A stretch of 64,000 bases of DNA from Nocardia inohanensis NBRC 100128 (GCF_001612945.1 NZ_BDBK01000005.1:1-64000), one strand, 5' to 3'. Counted from the first letter of the stretch, positions 18,791 through 27,332 are shown. Notes: a model not told the origin generated them from the letters alone. Program-made: numbers and translations.

Positions 18791-19599
18791 GACCGCCTCA
18801 CACTCGCCCACACGGCCACCGGGGTGAAGACGACGACGAAGCCGACGATCCACAACAGCGGCACCCAGAACACCGCCCAAGTCACCCCGTCCGCGGCCAT
18901 ATCGCGCATGGCATAGGACAGCTGTGAGATGGGCTGATTACGCACGAACGGCCGAATCCACGCCGGGAAGCCGGATTCCGGCACGAACCCGCAGGAGAGC
19001 ATGCCGAAGATCAGCGTCGGCAAAGTCAGTGCCTGACTCAGCGATTCGGGGCTCTTGGTGATGGACCCGAGCGCGTCCGCGCCGATCGAGAGCGCCGTGC
19101 CGACGACGAGAGCGAAGCCGCAGAACAGGATCGCCTGATCCCAGCCCGCGTGGAACCGGAAGCCGATCATGTGACCCCAGCCGAGGGCCGCGATCAAGGA
19201 CACCACCGAGCGCACCAGGCCCGCGCTGAGCCGCGACAGCAGCGGCACCAGCTTCCCGATCGGCATGGTCTGCATGCGGGTATTGAGTCCGGTGAGCGAT
19301 TCGAACGCCGACAGCTGCGCGTTCGACATCATGGTGAAGGACATGGTCTGCAACACGATGATGGGCATGACGAACTGCGCGTAGTTCACGCCCTTGAACG
19401 CCATGACGTACTTCAGCGGCAGGAAGAACCCGAGCGTGAACACCAGCGGGGTGATGACCGCGACGATGAGCTCGCCCTTGGTCGCCATCACCCAGACGAT
19501 GCGCCCGGTCAGGGCCCGCCACTGCGCGAAGCTGGATGGTTTTGCGGGCGGCAGTCCGGCGAAGAGATCGGTGCCGCCGGCCACGGCGGGGGCGCTCAC
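18787..19599 (-). CDS. ABC-2 type exporter permease, DrrB-like
   Basis: The product is 270 residues from the GTG at 19599, which overlaps the stop of the ATPase gene in a GTGA junction. It has six predicted membrane segments and the DrrB pattern IIVLQTMSFTMMSNAQLSAFE, LNTRMQTMPIGKLVPLLSRL and the C-terminal FVRNQPISQLSYAMRDMAADG, parallel to the NQPMS segment of its partner permease. The two probably form a heterodimeric membrane channel driven by the ATPase encoded upstream. Confidence 0.87.
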   Translation of the reverse strand: MSAPAVAGGTDLFAGLPPAKPSSFAQWRALTGRIVWVMATKGELIVAVITPLVFTLGFFLPLKYVMAFKGVNYAQFVMPIIVLQTMSFTMMSNAQLSAFESLTGLNTRMQTMPIGKLVPLLSRLSAGLVRSVVSLIAALGWGHMIGFRFHAGWDQAILFCGFALVVGTALSIGADALGSITKSPESLSQALTLPTLIFGMLSCGFVPESGFPAWIRPFVRNQPISQLSYAMRDMAADGVTWAVFWVPLLWIVGFVVVFTPVAVWASVRRS

Positions 19600-20609
19600 G
19601 CTTCGACTTCCTTGCTGCCGGAATGCCCGGTGAGGGAAAGGAATACGTCGTCGAGGGAGGGCCGGCGCAGGCCGATGTCGGCGAGCTTGACCCCGGCGCT
19701 GTCGAGCCGGCGCAGCGCCTCGGAGAGGGTGGCGGCGCCTTCGGGGGCGGGAATGGAGAGCCGGTCGGTCTTGCCGATCTCGGCGCGCACCGCGTCGGGC
19801 ACCAGGTCGCCGAGCGCGTCGGCGGCCGTGCTCACCTGACTGGGGTCCAGCGGCACCACCTCGCAGTAGCTGCCGCCGGTCTTCTCCTTGAGCGCGTCCG
19901 CGGTGCCCTCGGCGATGACGGTGCCCTTGTCGATGACGATGATGTTGTCGCTGAGCACGTCGGCCTCTTCGAGGTACTGCGTGGTCAGCAGGACGGTGAT
20001 GCCCTGGGTCTTGAGCGCGCTGACCAGATCCCACACGCCCTGGCGGCTGCGCGGGTCCAGGCCGGTGGTGGGCTCGTCGAGGAACACCACCTCGGGTCGC
20101 ACCACCAGACCGCAGGCGATGTCGACGCGGCGGCGCATACCGCCGGAGTAGCCGCGCACCGGCCGCCGGCCCGCGCTGGTGAGATCGAACTCCTCGAGCA
20201 GGGTGTCGGCGCGCTGCCGGGCGGCTTTGCGGGGCAGGCCCATCAGGCGGCCGAAGAGTTCCAGGTTCTCGCGGCCGGAGAGGTTCTCGTCCAGGGCGGC
20301 GTACTGGCCGGTCATCATGATGGAGCGGCGCACCGCGGGGGCATCGGTGCGCACATCGTGTCCGGCGACCCGGGCGATGCCGGAGTCGGGGCGCAGCAGG
20401 GTGGAGAGGATCTTGACGGTGGTGGTCTTGCCCGCGCCATTGGGCCCGAGAATGCCGAGCACCTGGCCGCGGGCCGCGGTGAAGCTGACCCCTTGCAGGG
20501 CGTGCACGTCGCCGAACGACTTGCGGATGTCTTCGACATACACCGCCGGATCGCTACTCGATTTCAGCGTTTCCGCTGGTTGCGTATCCGGTTTGTCCAA
20601 GGTCGGCAT
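19596..20609 (-). CDS. ABC exporter ATP-binding protein, DrrA-like
   Basis: From the ATG at 20609, with GGAG upstream, the product is 337 residues. It has Walker A GPNGAGKTTT near residue 58, the signature VRGYSGGMRRRVDIACG, Walker B VVFLDEPTTGLDPRSR and the switch region TTQYLEEADVLSD. A C-terminal ~80-residue extension is typical of DrrA daunorubicin-resistance ATPases. It heads the drrA-drrB-drrC-like operon with overlapping junctions. Related mycobacterial DrrABC systems export complex lipids; the substrate here is unknown. Confidence 0.88.
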   Translation of the reverse strand: MPTLDKPDTQPAETLKSSSDPAVYVEDIRKSFGDVHALQGVSFTAARGQVLGILGPNGAGKTTTVKILSTLLRPDSGIARVAGHDVRTDAPAVRRSIMMTGQYAALDENLSGRENLELFGRLMGLPRKAARQRADTLLEEFDLTSAGRRPVRGYSGGMRRRVDIACGLVVRPEVVFLDEPTTGLDPRSRQGVWDLVSALKTQGITVLLTTQYLEEADVLSDNIIVIDKGTVIAEGTADALKEKTGGSYCEVVPLDPSQVSTAADALGDLVPDAVRAEIGKTDRLSIPAPEGAATLSEALRRLDSAGVKLADIGLRRPSLDDVFLSLTGHSGSKEVEA

Positions 20610-20759
20610 CAACTCTCCACTATCGGCAGTTCGGGCAATGGCGTCGCCCCGTGCGGCGGGTCCCCACACCCCCGCCGGGATGATCCACTCCACCGCCGGT
20701 GATGTTACCGGCGGACAAGTTACGAGGCCGTTGCTTCACCGAAGCATCTATCACCGGCT

Positions 20760-20775
20760 TGTGTGCTTGGTCACA
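20760..20775. promoter_or_regulatory. CRP-like inverted repeat between drrA-like and ALDH-like genes
   Basis: TGTGTGCTTGGTCACA matches the cyclic-AMP receptor protein consensus TGTGA-N6-TCACA with one mismatch. It lies in the 308-bp divergent region between the exporter operon and the aldehyde-dehydrogenase-like gene. The flanking sequence holds no gene that I can support. Control by a CRP/GlxR-type regulator is inferred from the motif only. Confidence 0.35.
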
Positions 20776-20917
20776 AACCGTCAGGTAGGTGAATAGCCGC
20801 AGATCCAGGCGCAGACCGGGCGGTATGCCGAAATTTCGCTACCTTGTCGCAGCTGCGACCCGGACCCTACTCTGACGGGACGGGGAGACATTCAGATTGG
20901 CCCTGGAGAGGTGACCC

Positions 20918-22414
20918 ATGGCCGAATCCGCACAGCGCAAGACGGCGGCGCACACCGGCGCACACCGGCCCAAGGTTCTGACGTCCTACGATCCACGCAC
21001 CGGCGAGACCGTCGGCGACTTCGCCATCATGGGCGCGGGTGAACTGACCCGCACCGTGCGCTCCGCGCGTGCCGCCGAACAGTGGTGGGCCACAATCGGT
21101 TTCGACGGCCGCAAACGCTGGCTGCTGGATTGGAAACGCAGCATCGCGCGCGGCACCCGGGAACTGGTGGAGCTGATCAGCAACGAGACCGGCAAACCGC
21201 GCATGGACGCCGCCATCGAGGTGACACTCGCGGTGGAGCAATTGGATTGGGCGGCCCGCAAGGCCGAGCACGCCCTGCACCGCTCGCCGCGCACGGCCCG
21301 GTTCGCCCGAAATCCGCAGGGCGCCATCGGATATCTGCCGCTGGGCGTGGTCGGGGTGCTCGGCCCCTGGCACAATCCCGTTCTCACCCCGATGAATTCG
21401 ATCGCCAGTGCGATGGCCGCCGGGAACGCGGTGGTCTTCAAGCCCAGCGAGCTGACCCCCGCCGTCGGCGTCTGGCTGGCCGATGCCTGGACTCGGCTGG
21501 CCCCGAATCAGCCTGTGCTGCAAGTGGTCACCGGCGACAGCTCGACCGCCGCCCTGCTCTGCAAATCGAAGCTGGACAAGATCTCCTACAGCGGTTCGGC
21601 CGCGGGGGCGCGGGAAGTCACCGCGCTCTGCGCGCAGTCCGGCACCCCGCTGACGCTGGAGCACGGCACGCGCGGCGCCATGGTGGTGCAGGTGGACGCC
21701 CGGCTGGACACCGCCGCCGCGGCCGCCGTCTACGGGTCGATGGCCAATGCCGGTCAGCATCCGGCTGGGGTGCACCGGGTCTATGTCGCCGATTCGGTCT
21801 ACGAACCGTTCCTGGCCCTGGTCGCCGAGCAGGCCCGCCGCCTGCGTCCGGGCGCGGACCGCCGCGCCACCTACGGCCCGATGACCTTGGATACCTCCAT
21901 TGACGTGGTGCGCCGGCAGGTGCGCGATGCGCTCAGCCGCGGCGGCCGGGCGGTGGTCGGCAGCCTGGAGTCGATTCGCGAGCCGTATATCGAGCCGATC
22001 GTGCTCACCGATGTGCCCGACGTGAGCACCGCCGTGACGGGCGAACCGGCCGGGCCGGTGCTCATCGTCGTGCGGGTGGCCGATATGGACGAGGCGGCCG
22101 AGCGCATAAATGCCGTCGAGCGGATCGGTGAGAAGCCCGGGCCGGTAGCGGTTTTCACCCGGGATGTGCGCAGCGTGCCCGAGTTCGCGCAGCAGTTGCG
22201 CACCGAGCTGGTGACGGTCAATGCCACACCGGTGTACGGCGTATCCGGTCCGGGGCGCATCCGCGATCCGCGGCAGCTGCGGGAATTCACTCGCGTCCAA
22301 GCCATTTCGGATGGCCGCTTCCGCGATCCGGTCTTCAGCAGCTTCGACAACAACCCGCGCCGGCTGCGCATGGCACGCGCACTGTTCCGCATGCGCCACC
22401 GCGTCTGGCGCTAG
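20918..22414 (+). CDS. Aldehyde-dehydrogenase-superfamily protein lacking the catalytic cysteine
   Basis: The 498-residue protein has full ALDH length and fold signatures: GAIGYLPLGVVGVLGPWHNPVLTP, NAVVFKPSELTP for cofactor binding, and SYSGSAAGARE, which resembles the usual FTGS turn. At the catalytic segment, where ALDHs read N-x-GQ-x-C, it reads NAGQHPAGVHRVYV, with proline in place of the nucleophilic cysteine. The oxyanion asparagine of the PWN motif is histidine (GPWHNP). The glutamate of the ELGGK motif is kept (TLEHGTRG). It may bind aldehyde or NAD(P) without normal dehydrogenase chemistry, or act as a scaffold. The start is supported by GGAGAGG before the ATG at 20918. Confidence 0.85.
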   Translation: MAESAQRKTAAHTGAHRPKVLTSYDPRTGETVGDFAIMGAGELTRTVRSARAAEQWWATIGFDGRKRWLLDWKRSIARGTRELVELISNETGKPRMDAAIEVTLAVEQLDWAARKAEHALHRSPRTARFARNPQGAIGYLPLGVVGVLGPWHNPVLTPMNSIASAMAAGNAVVFKPSELTPAVGVWLADAWTRLAPNQPVLQVVTGDSSTAALLCKSKLDKISYSGSAAGAREVTALCAQSGTPLTLEHGTRGAMVVQVDARLDTAAAAAVYGSMANAGQHPAGVHRVYVADSVYEPFLALVAEQARRLRPGADRRATYGPMTLDTSIDVVRRQVRDALSRGGRAVVGSLESIREPYIEPIVLTDVPDVSTAVTGEPAGPVLIVVRVADMDEAAERINAVERIGEKPGPVAVFTRDVRSVPEFAQQLRTELVTVNATPVYGVSGPGRIRDPRQLREFTRVQAISDGRFRDPVFSSFDNNPRRLRMARALFRMRHRVWR

Positions 22415-22427
22415 CACCCCGTCGCGT

Positions 22428-23687
22428 TCACTCGGCGGGTTCGTGGGTCGTCGCGCCCAGGAGGACGGCGTTCATCAGCGCCCCCACCCGGTCCAGGTTC
22501 TCCCGGCGGCCGTCGAAGCGGATGCGGCGGCCGACATCGATGACCTGGGCGATGGCGGCGTGCACCCGGAACCGCGCCTCCACCTGATCGCCGTCGAGCA
22601 GGTTCGCCCATTCCAGTACGTTCTGCCGCTGGATGGAGCGCAGCCGATGCTGTTCGGAGGCGGGCAGATTGGAGAATTCGGAGAAGTACACCGGCAGGAT
22701 CTCGGGCATGGCGAAGGTCATGCGCGCGAATCGCGAGCCGATGCGCACGGCCGCGTCGGAGCGCCCGGTGGCCTCCGACAGCGCCTCGGCATTGGCGATG
22801 GCCACCCGCTCCCCGGTGCGGTGGAAGGCCGCCGCGAGCAGGTCGGCCTTGCTGCTGAAGTACCGGTACACGCTGGAGGCGTTGATGCCCGCGGCCGCGC
22901 CGATCTCCTCGATGCTGGCCTCGTGATAGCCCTGCCGCCCGAAGATCCGGATCGCCTCGGTGAGCAGCTGTTCGCGTTTCGAGATGACCGGCAGCCCACG
23001 CAGATTGGGTTCGCCGGTGACCGGCGGCGGGGCGGGCGGCAGCTCGGTGCGCAGCAGATCCCAGCAGATCTCGTCGATCAGGTTGAGCAGGCGGGTGGTG
23101 GAGAGCGCCGTCCGGTGCGCGGTGATGGAGCCGATGGCCGACAGCACCGCCGCCGAGCGCAGCATGACATCGGCCGGGTCGGCGTCGGGGTAGAGCTCGG
23201 CGATGGCCGCGGCCATGGTCTCGTGCAGTTCGGCGTAGATGACCCGGATGCGCTGGCGGTCCTCGCGCTCCAGGTAGCGCCGCTCCCACCGGTACAGGCC
23301 GCCTTCGCGGCGCACGTCCACGGTGTACTCGGCGATGCCGCGGATCAGCGTGGTGAGTCGCGGTTCCGGTTCCAGCTTCGGATCGTCGGCGGTCTTGGCG
23401 GCATCGAGGAGCTGCTGCGCGCCTCCTTCGGCGGCGGCCACCAGCAGTGCGTATTTATTGCGGAAGTGCCGGTACAGCGCGGGCCCGGAGATGCCGACCT
23501 CGGCGGCGATCTCGTCCACGCCGACCGGGTGATATCCCCGCTCGGCGAAGGCTCGAGCGGCTACCCTGACGATTTGCGCCTTGCGGTTCTTGGGCCGGCG
23601 GCGGGGTCCGGGTTCGCTCTCCGATCGCCCGGCCGGACTGTCGGATCGCACCGAAGCGAGTGCGGCCTCGCTGCGATCGACGACCAT
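22428..23687 (-). CDS. Double TetR-family regulator (two tandem TetR units in one chain)
   Basis: The 419-residue protein contains two complete TetR DNA-binding domains. The first is at about residues 35-85 (AARAFAERGYHPVGVDEIAAEVGISGPALYRHF) and the second at about residues 238-290 (AIRIFGRQGYHEASIEEIGAAAGINASSVYRYF). Each is followed by a helical ligand/dimerisation region. TetR proteins normally have one such unit in ~200 residues and bind DNA as dimers, so this chain may behave as a covalent dimer. It is divergent from an enoyl-CoA hydratase gene and is likely to regulate it. AAGGAG precedes the ATG at 23687. Confidence 0.88.
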   Translation of the reverse strand: MVVDRSEAALASVRSDSPAGRSESEPGPRRRPKNRKAQIVRVAARAFAERGYHPVGVDEIAAEVGISGPALYRHFRNKYALLVAAAEGGAQQLLDAAKTADDPKLEPEPRLTTLIRGIAEYTVDVRREGGLYRWERRYLEREDRQRIRVIYAELHETMAAAIAELYPDADPADVMLRSAAVLSAIGSITAHRTALSTTRLLNLIDEICWDLLRTELPPAPPPVTGEPNLRGLPVISKREQLLTEAIRIFGRQGYHEASIEEIGAAAGINASSVYRYFSSKADLLAAAFHRTGERVAIANAEALSEATGRSDAAVRIGSRFARMTFAMPEILPVYFSEFSNLPASEQHRLRSIQRQNVLEWANLLDGDQVEARFRVHAAIAQVIDVGRRIRFDGRRENLDRVGALMNAVLLGATTHEPAE

Positions 23688-23712
23688 GCGGTTTCTCCTT
23701 CTCCGAGCGGCA

Positions 23713-23780
23713 CCGGCTGTTGACAGTGCCGGACGAATCCCCCTAAGTTAACCACAATTCGCACAGTTGAACACATTCGC
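23713..23780 (+). promoter_or_regulatory. Promoter with palindrome and direct repeats before the enoyl-CoA hydratase gene
   Basis: TTGACA (23720-23725) and TAAGTT (23744-23749) form a near-consensus promoter with an 18-bp spacer, reading toward the hydratase gene. The -35 box sits inside an interrupted palindrome, CCGGCTGTTGACAGTGCCGG (23713-23732). Just after the -10 box lie two similar direct copies, AGTTAACCACAATTCGC (23746-23762) and AGTTGAACACATTCGC (23765-23780). These are good candidates for binding by the divergent double-TetR regulator. Confidence 0.5.
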
Positions 23781-23814
23781 CGGCATCGCCGCCGCGCATT
23801 CACCGGGAGCACGC

Positions 23815-24609
23815 ATGAGCAATACCGCGACCACGCCGGGCTACACCGCGATTCGGGACGGGCGGGTGCTGCGGATAACCATCACCAACCCCCGGCGTAA
23901 GAATGCCATCGATTACGACACCATGGCGGGTCTCGGCGATACCGTCCGCGCGGCGTACGACGATCCGGCGGTCCGGGTCATCGTTCTCACCGGTGCAGGC
24001 GGGGATTTCTGCACGGGCGCCGATCTCTCGGCCAGCCCCGGGGAGGCCGCGCGCGGCATCACGCCGGAAATGACCATGGTGGTGGCCAATCGGATGATCA
24101 AGGCGCTGGTGGACGCGCCGATCCCGGTGATCGCCCGGGTCAAGGGCGCGGCGGCCGGGGTGGGCGTGGCGTTCGCGCTCGCGGCGGATCTCACCTACGC
24201 CGCCGAGGACGCGTACCTGCTGCTGGCCTTCATCAATATCGGCCTGATGCCCGATGGTGGCGCGGCCGCCCTGGTGGCCGCAGCGGCCGGGCGTCCGCTC
24301 GCCGCCGAAATGGCGTTGCTGGGTGAGCGCCTGCCCGCGACCAAGGCGGTCGAGCACGGCCTGATCACCGGCGTCTACTCCGATGCGGAGCTCGACGCCA
24401 AGGTCGAGGCGGCCGCGGCGAAGCTTGCGAACGGACCGCGCCGCGCTCTGGAACTGACCAAGCGCGCTTTGAACGCCGCCACCCTCACCACTCTCGACGC
24501 GACGCTCGCGGCCGAGGCGAGCGGTCAGGCCGAACTGCTCCGCTCCCCCGATTTCGCCGAGGGCGCGGCGGCCATGCTCGCCAAGCGCAAGGCCGTATTC
24601 GCCGAGTAG
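23815..24609 (+). CDS. Enoyl-CoA hydratase/isomerase family protein
   Basis: From the ATG at 23815 the product is 264 residues with the crotonase fold: ITNPRRKNAIDYDTM, VIVLTGAGGDFCTGADLSA with oxyanion-hole residues, and IARVKGAAAGVGVAFALAADLTYA with the second oxyanion glycine. LMPDGGAAALV occupies the region where hydratases carry a catalytic glutamate; here an aspartate is present, so isomerase or other crotonase chemistry is possible. It is divergent from the double-TetR regulator and ends 10 bp from the convergent NRAMP gene. Confidence 0.85.
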   Translation: MSNTATTPGYTAIRDGRVLRITITNPRRKNAIDYDTMAGLGDTVRAAYDDPAVRVIVLTGAGGDFCTGADLSASPGEAARGITPEMTMVVANRMIKALVDAPIPVIARVKGAAAGVGVAFALAADLTYAAEDAYLLLAFINIGLMPDGGAAALVAAAAGRPLAAEMALLGERLPATKAVEHGLITGVYSDAELDAKVEAAAAKLANGPRRALELTKRALNAATLTTLDATLAAEASGQAELLRSPDFAEGAAAMLAKRKAVFAE

Positions 24610-24619
24610 CGAACGGGAT

Positions 24620-25864
24620 TCACTTCCCGGTGACGGTCAGGTAGATGAGCGCGACATTGAGCGCGGAGATGATGGCCGCGACCAGCCAGGCCAGCCCGGT
24701 GGTGACGCGATGGTTGACGTCGGCGCCCATCAGCACCCGATCGCTGGTGAAGCGCACCAGCGGAATCAGCGCGAAGGGGATGCCGAAGGAGAGCACCACC
24801 TGCGAAATGATCAGTGCCCGAGTGGGATCGATGCCGATCGCCAGCACCACCAGCGCCGGGATCAGGGTGATGAGCCGGCGGACCAGTAACGAGACGTGCC
24901 GGTGCAGCAGGCCCTGCATGATCATCGCGCCGGCGTAAGCGCCGACCGAGGTGGAGGCCAGGCCGGAGGCGAGCAGGCCGACCGCGAGCAGCAGCCCGGC
25001 CACCGGGCCGAGCACGTCGGTGACGGCGGCGTGCGCGGACTCCAGCGAATCCACATCCTCGCGCCCGCGCAGGGTGTTCGCGGCCATCAGCAGCATGGCC
25101 AGGTTCACCGTGCCCGCGAGCAGCATGGCCAGGCCCACGTCGTAGCGGGTGATGCGCAGCAGCCGGGCGCGCGGCGCACCGGCCGCCGGATTGCCGTGCC
25201 GGTCGCGGGCCAGGCCGGAGTGCAGGTACACCGCGTGCGGCATGACGGTGGCGCCGATCATGGCGGCGGCCAGCAGCACGCTCTCGGTGCCGTCGAAGCG
25301 CGGCAGCAGCCCGCCGAGGGTGCCGGAGACCGAGGGCGGCGCAATGAACACCGACGCCAGGAAGCCGATGGCGATGATCGCCAGCAGGCCGACGATGACC
25401 CGCTCGAACGGCTGCTGCCCGCGATGGTTCTGGATCATCAGCAGGAACAGCGACACCACGCCGGTGATCACGCCGCCGAGCAGCAGCGGCAGCCCGAACA
25501 GCAGGTTCAAGGCGATGGCCCCGCCGACCACCTCGGCGAGATCGGTTGCCATGGCGACGGTTTCGGCCTGCGCCCAATAGGCCAGCCGCACCGGCCGGCT
25601 CGCCTTGTCCCGCACCGCCTCCGGCAGCGACATGCCGGTGACCAGCCCCAGCTTGGCCGATAGGAACTGCACCAGCCCCGCCATCACATTGGCCATGACG
25701 ATGACCCACACGAGCAGATACCCGAACTGCGCGCCCGCGCTGATGTTCGAGGCGACGTTTCCCGGATCGACGTACGCGATGGCGGCGACGAAGGCGGGAC
25801 CGAGCAGGGCCGAAGCCGATCTGACTCGCTGAAACTTGCTGCGCTCTTCAGCCAAGGTGGTCAC
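24620..25864 (-). CDS. mntH: NRAMP-family manganese/iron transporter
   Basis: The 414-residue protein has eleven or so membrane segments and the two NRAMP metal-site motifs: DPGN (AAIAYVDPGNVASNI) in helix 1 and MPH (AAAMIGATVMPHAVYLHS) in helix 6. Such proteins import Mn2+ or Fe2+ using protons. The start is a GTG at 25864. A TAAACT box lies six bases upstream, so the transcript may be leaderless. A GGCTAACC half-site in the spacer suggests control by a DtxR/MntR-type metal repressor (inference). Confidence 0.9.
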   Translation of the reverse strand: MTTLAEERSKFQRVRSASALLGPAFVAAIAYVDPGNVASNISAGAQFGYLLVWVIVMANVMAGLVQFLSAKLGLVTGMSLPEAVRDKASRPVRLAYWAQAETVAMATDLAEVVGGAIALNLLFGLPLLLGGVITGVVSLFLLMIQNHRGQQPFERVIVGLLAIIAIGFLASVFIAPPSVSGTLGGLLPRFDGTESVLLAAAMIGATVMPHAVYLHSGLARDRHGNPAAGAPRARLLRITRYDVGLAMLLAGTVNLAMLLMAANTLRGREDVDSLESAHAAVTDVLGPVAGLLLAVGLLASGLASTSVGAYAGAMIMQGLLHRHVSLLVRRLITLIPALVVLAIGIDPTRALIISQVVLSFGIPFALIPLVRFTSDRVLMGADVNHRVTTGLAWLVAAIISALNVALIYLTVTGK

Positions 25865-25870
25865 AACAAT

Positions 25871-25890
25871 AGTTTACGGCTAACCGAACT
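25871..25890 (-). promoter_or_regulatory. Candidate metal-regulated promoter of the NRAMP gene
   Basis: On the minus strand TAAACT (25876-25871) is a suitable -10 box placed so that transcription would begin near the GTG start. Overlapping its upstream side is GGTTAGCC (complement GGCTAACC at 25878-25885), which matches the right-hand part of the IdeR/DtxR consensus GGCTAACC. The left half is poorly conserved, so binding is uncertain. Confidence 0.35.
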
Positions 25891-26065
25891 TTTTGTTCAG
25901 CCCCATCCCCAGAACAAAACCCCGAACCCACACAGCCTTCACAATCCGGTCAGTCGGTACGAAGGCCACCCACCCCGCACGAAGTCCACCCGCCCCACCA
26001 ACAACCGCTCCCCCGCGACCGCCCCCACCAACCACCACGCCTCGGCAACCTCCCCCTTCAACGAC

Positions 26066-26099
26066 CACGCCCCCGACCGCTTTTGCGGTCGGGGGCGTG
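26066..26099 (-). terminator. Strong terminator of the mycolyltransferase gene
   Basis: CACGCCCCCGACCGC (26066-26080) pairs perfectly over 15 bp with GCGGTCGGGGGCGTG (26085-26099) around TTTT. It lies 24 bp downstream of the stop of the minus-strand mycolyltransferase gene. The neighbouring stretch 25908-26065 is C-rich and A/C-biased low-complexity sequence in which I see no gene. Confidence 0.8.
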
Positions 26100-26123
26100 T
26101 CTTTGCTCTTGAAGCGCCGGGCG

Positions 26124-27212
26124 CTACAGCCCGAGCCCGCGGGCCAGCACCGGCCACGAGTTCATGAACTCGTCGTTCCAGTAACCCCACGAGTGGGTGC
26201 CGGAGGGCCGGAAGTTGTAGGTGGCCGGAATGCCGAGGCCGTCCAGCTTCGACTTCAGGTTGGCGGTGCAGTAGTTGGTGCCCGCCTCGATCACGCCACC
26301 GATGATCAGCTGGTTGGCCAGGCCGTAGGCGCCGGGCAGCGCGTACGCACCGTTGAGGGTGTCGTACTGGCCGGGCAGACCGTTGCCGGAGGAGATGTAA
26401 AGCTCGGTGCCGCGCAGCTTTTCGGCGTTCACGACCGGATCGTGGGCGGCCCATTCCGGGGAGTCCTCGGCGCCGTACATGTTCTCCAGCTTGCCGCCGC
26501 CCCAGGTCTCGACGGTGAGCCGCATGAACTCACGGCCGACCGGATCGGCGAACTGGGCGCAGCCGGAGTAGGCGGCGGCGGCCTTGAACAGGCCCGGCTT
26601 CACCTCGGGCAGTTGGAGCACGGTGGTGCCGGAGGTGGAGATGCCGGCGACGGCGTTGACGCCGTTGGTGCCGAGCGCGGCCTCGATCAGCGGCGGCAGT
26701 TCCTCGGTGAAGAACGTCGTCCACTTGTTGCGGCCCAGCGTCGGGTCGTCGGTCTGCCAGTCGGTGTAGTAGCTCCACTTACCGCCGATGGGCTGCACGA
26801 CATTGACGTCCTTGTCGCCCAGGAACCCGTTGACGATATTGGTCTTCTTCACCCAGGAGGCGTCGTCCTGACCGCCGCCCGCGCCATTGAGCAGGTACAG
26901 CACGGGGCGCGGCGCCGAGGCGTCGGCGGGGCGCTGTACATCGACGGGGTAGGTGGCGTCCATGGCCGCGGAGTAGACGTACAGCCGGATGTTCCGGCTG
27001 TCCTTCATCTCGGCCTTGGTGATCTTCGACCCGTCCGGGGCTACGGGATCGGCCAGCAGCTTCTTGCTGTCGATGATCGGGTCAGCGGACGCGGTGGTCC
27101 CACCGACACCGGACACCAGACCGGCGAGCACTGCTGTGGCGGCTACGAAGGCCGCGGCGCGGGCACCGCGCCGGCGGTTCGCGACGCCACTCCGGACATG
27201 TCGACGAATCAA
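26124..27212 (-). CDS. Antigen-85-type mycolyltransferase/esterase
   Basis: The 362-residue secreted protein starts at a TTG (27212) because the frame has a TGA shortly upstream. A twin-arginine-like basic N-terminus (RRRGARAAAF) and hydrophobic stretch to about residue 42 form the signal peptide. The alpha/beta-hydrolase body shows VLYLLNGAGGGQDDASW, the nucleophile turn GISTSG at the place of Ag85 GLSMAG, and the catalytic-histidine segment SGTHSWGYWNDEF. Ag85 proteins transfer mycolic acids between trehalose lipids and to arabinogalactan in the cell envelope. It is the gene nearest the synthetase locus, on the same strand but behind NRPS-C. Confidence 0.88.
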   Translation of the reverse strand: MIRRHVRSGVANRRRGARAAAFVAATAVLAGLVSGVGGTTASADPIIDSKKLLADPVAPDGSKITKAEMKDSRNIRLYVYSAAMDATYPVDVQRPADASAPRPVLYLLNGAGGGQDDASWVKKTNIVNGFLGDKDVNVVQPIGGKWSYYTDWQTDDPTLGRNKWTTFFTEELPPLIEAALGTNGVNAVAGISTSGTTVLQLPEVKPGLFKAAAAYSGCAQFADPVGREFMRLTVETWGGGKLENMYGAEDSPEWAAHDPVVNAEKLRGTELYISSGNGLPGQYDTLNGAYALPGAYGLANQLIIGGVIEAGTNYCTANLKSKLDGLGIPATYNFRPSGTHSWGYWNDEFMNSWPVLARGLGL

Positions 27213-27332
27213 TGTTTCGCACCTTCATCTCGTGTCGTTTACTGGCCGACGAGCACTAACCGGGTTCTCCGGGCGGTAGCCGATCCCCGACAGACCATAC
27301 GGCCTGACTCATCGCCGCGGTAGCGATGAATG

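Noticed and set aside
17924..18880. A longer N-terminus for the DrrC-like permease starting at 18880
   Set aside because: The extra 30 residues lie inside the upstream permease gene and are basic low-complexity sequence. The ATG at 18790 gives the usual overlap between the genes.
25908..26065. Proline-rich coding sequence in the C-rich stretch downstream of the mycolyltransferase gene
   Set aside because: The open frames there are short, low in complexity, and have no ribosome-binding site; the stretch directly precedes a strong terminator hairpin.
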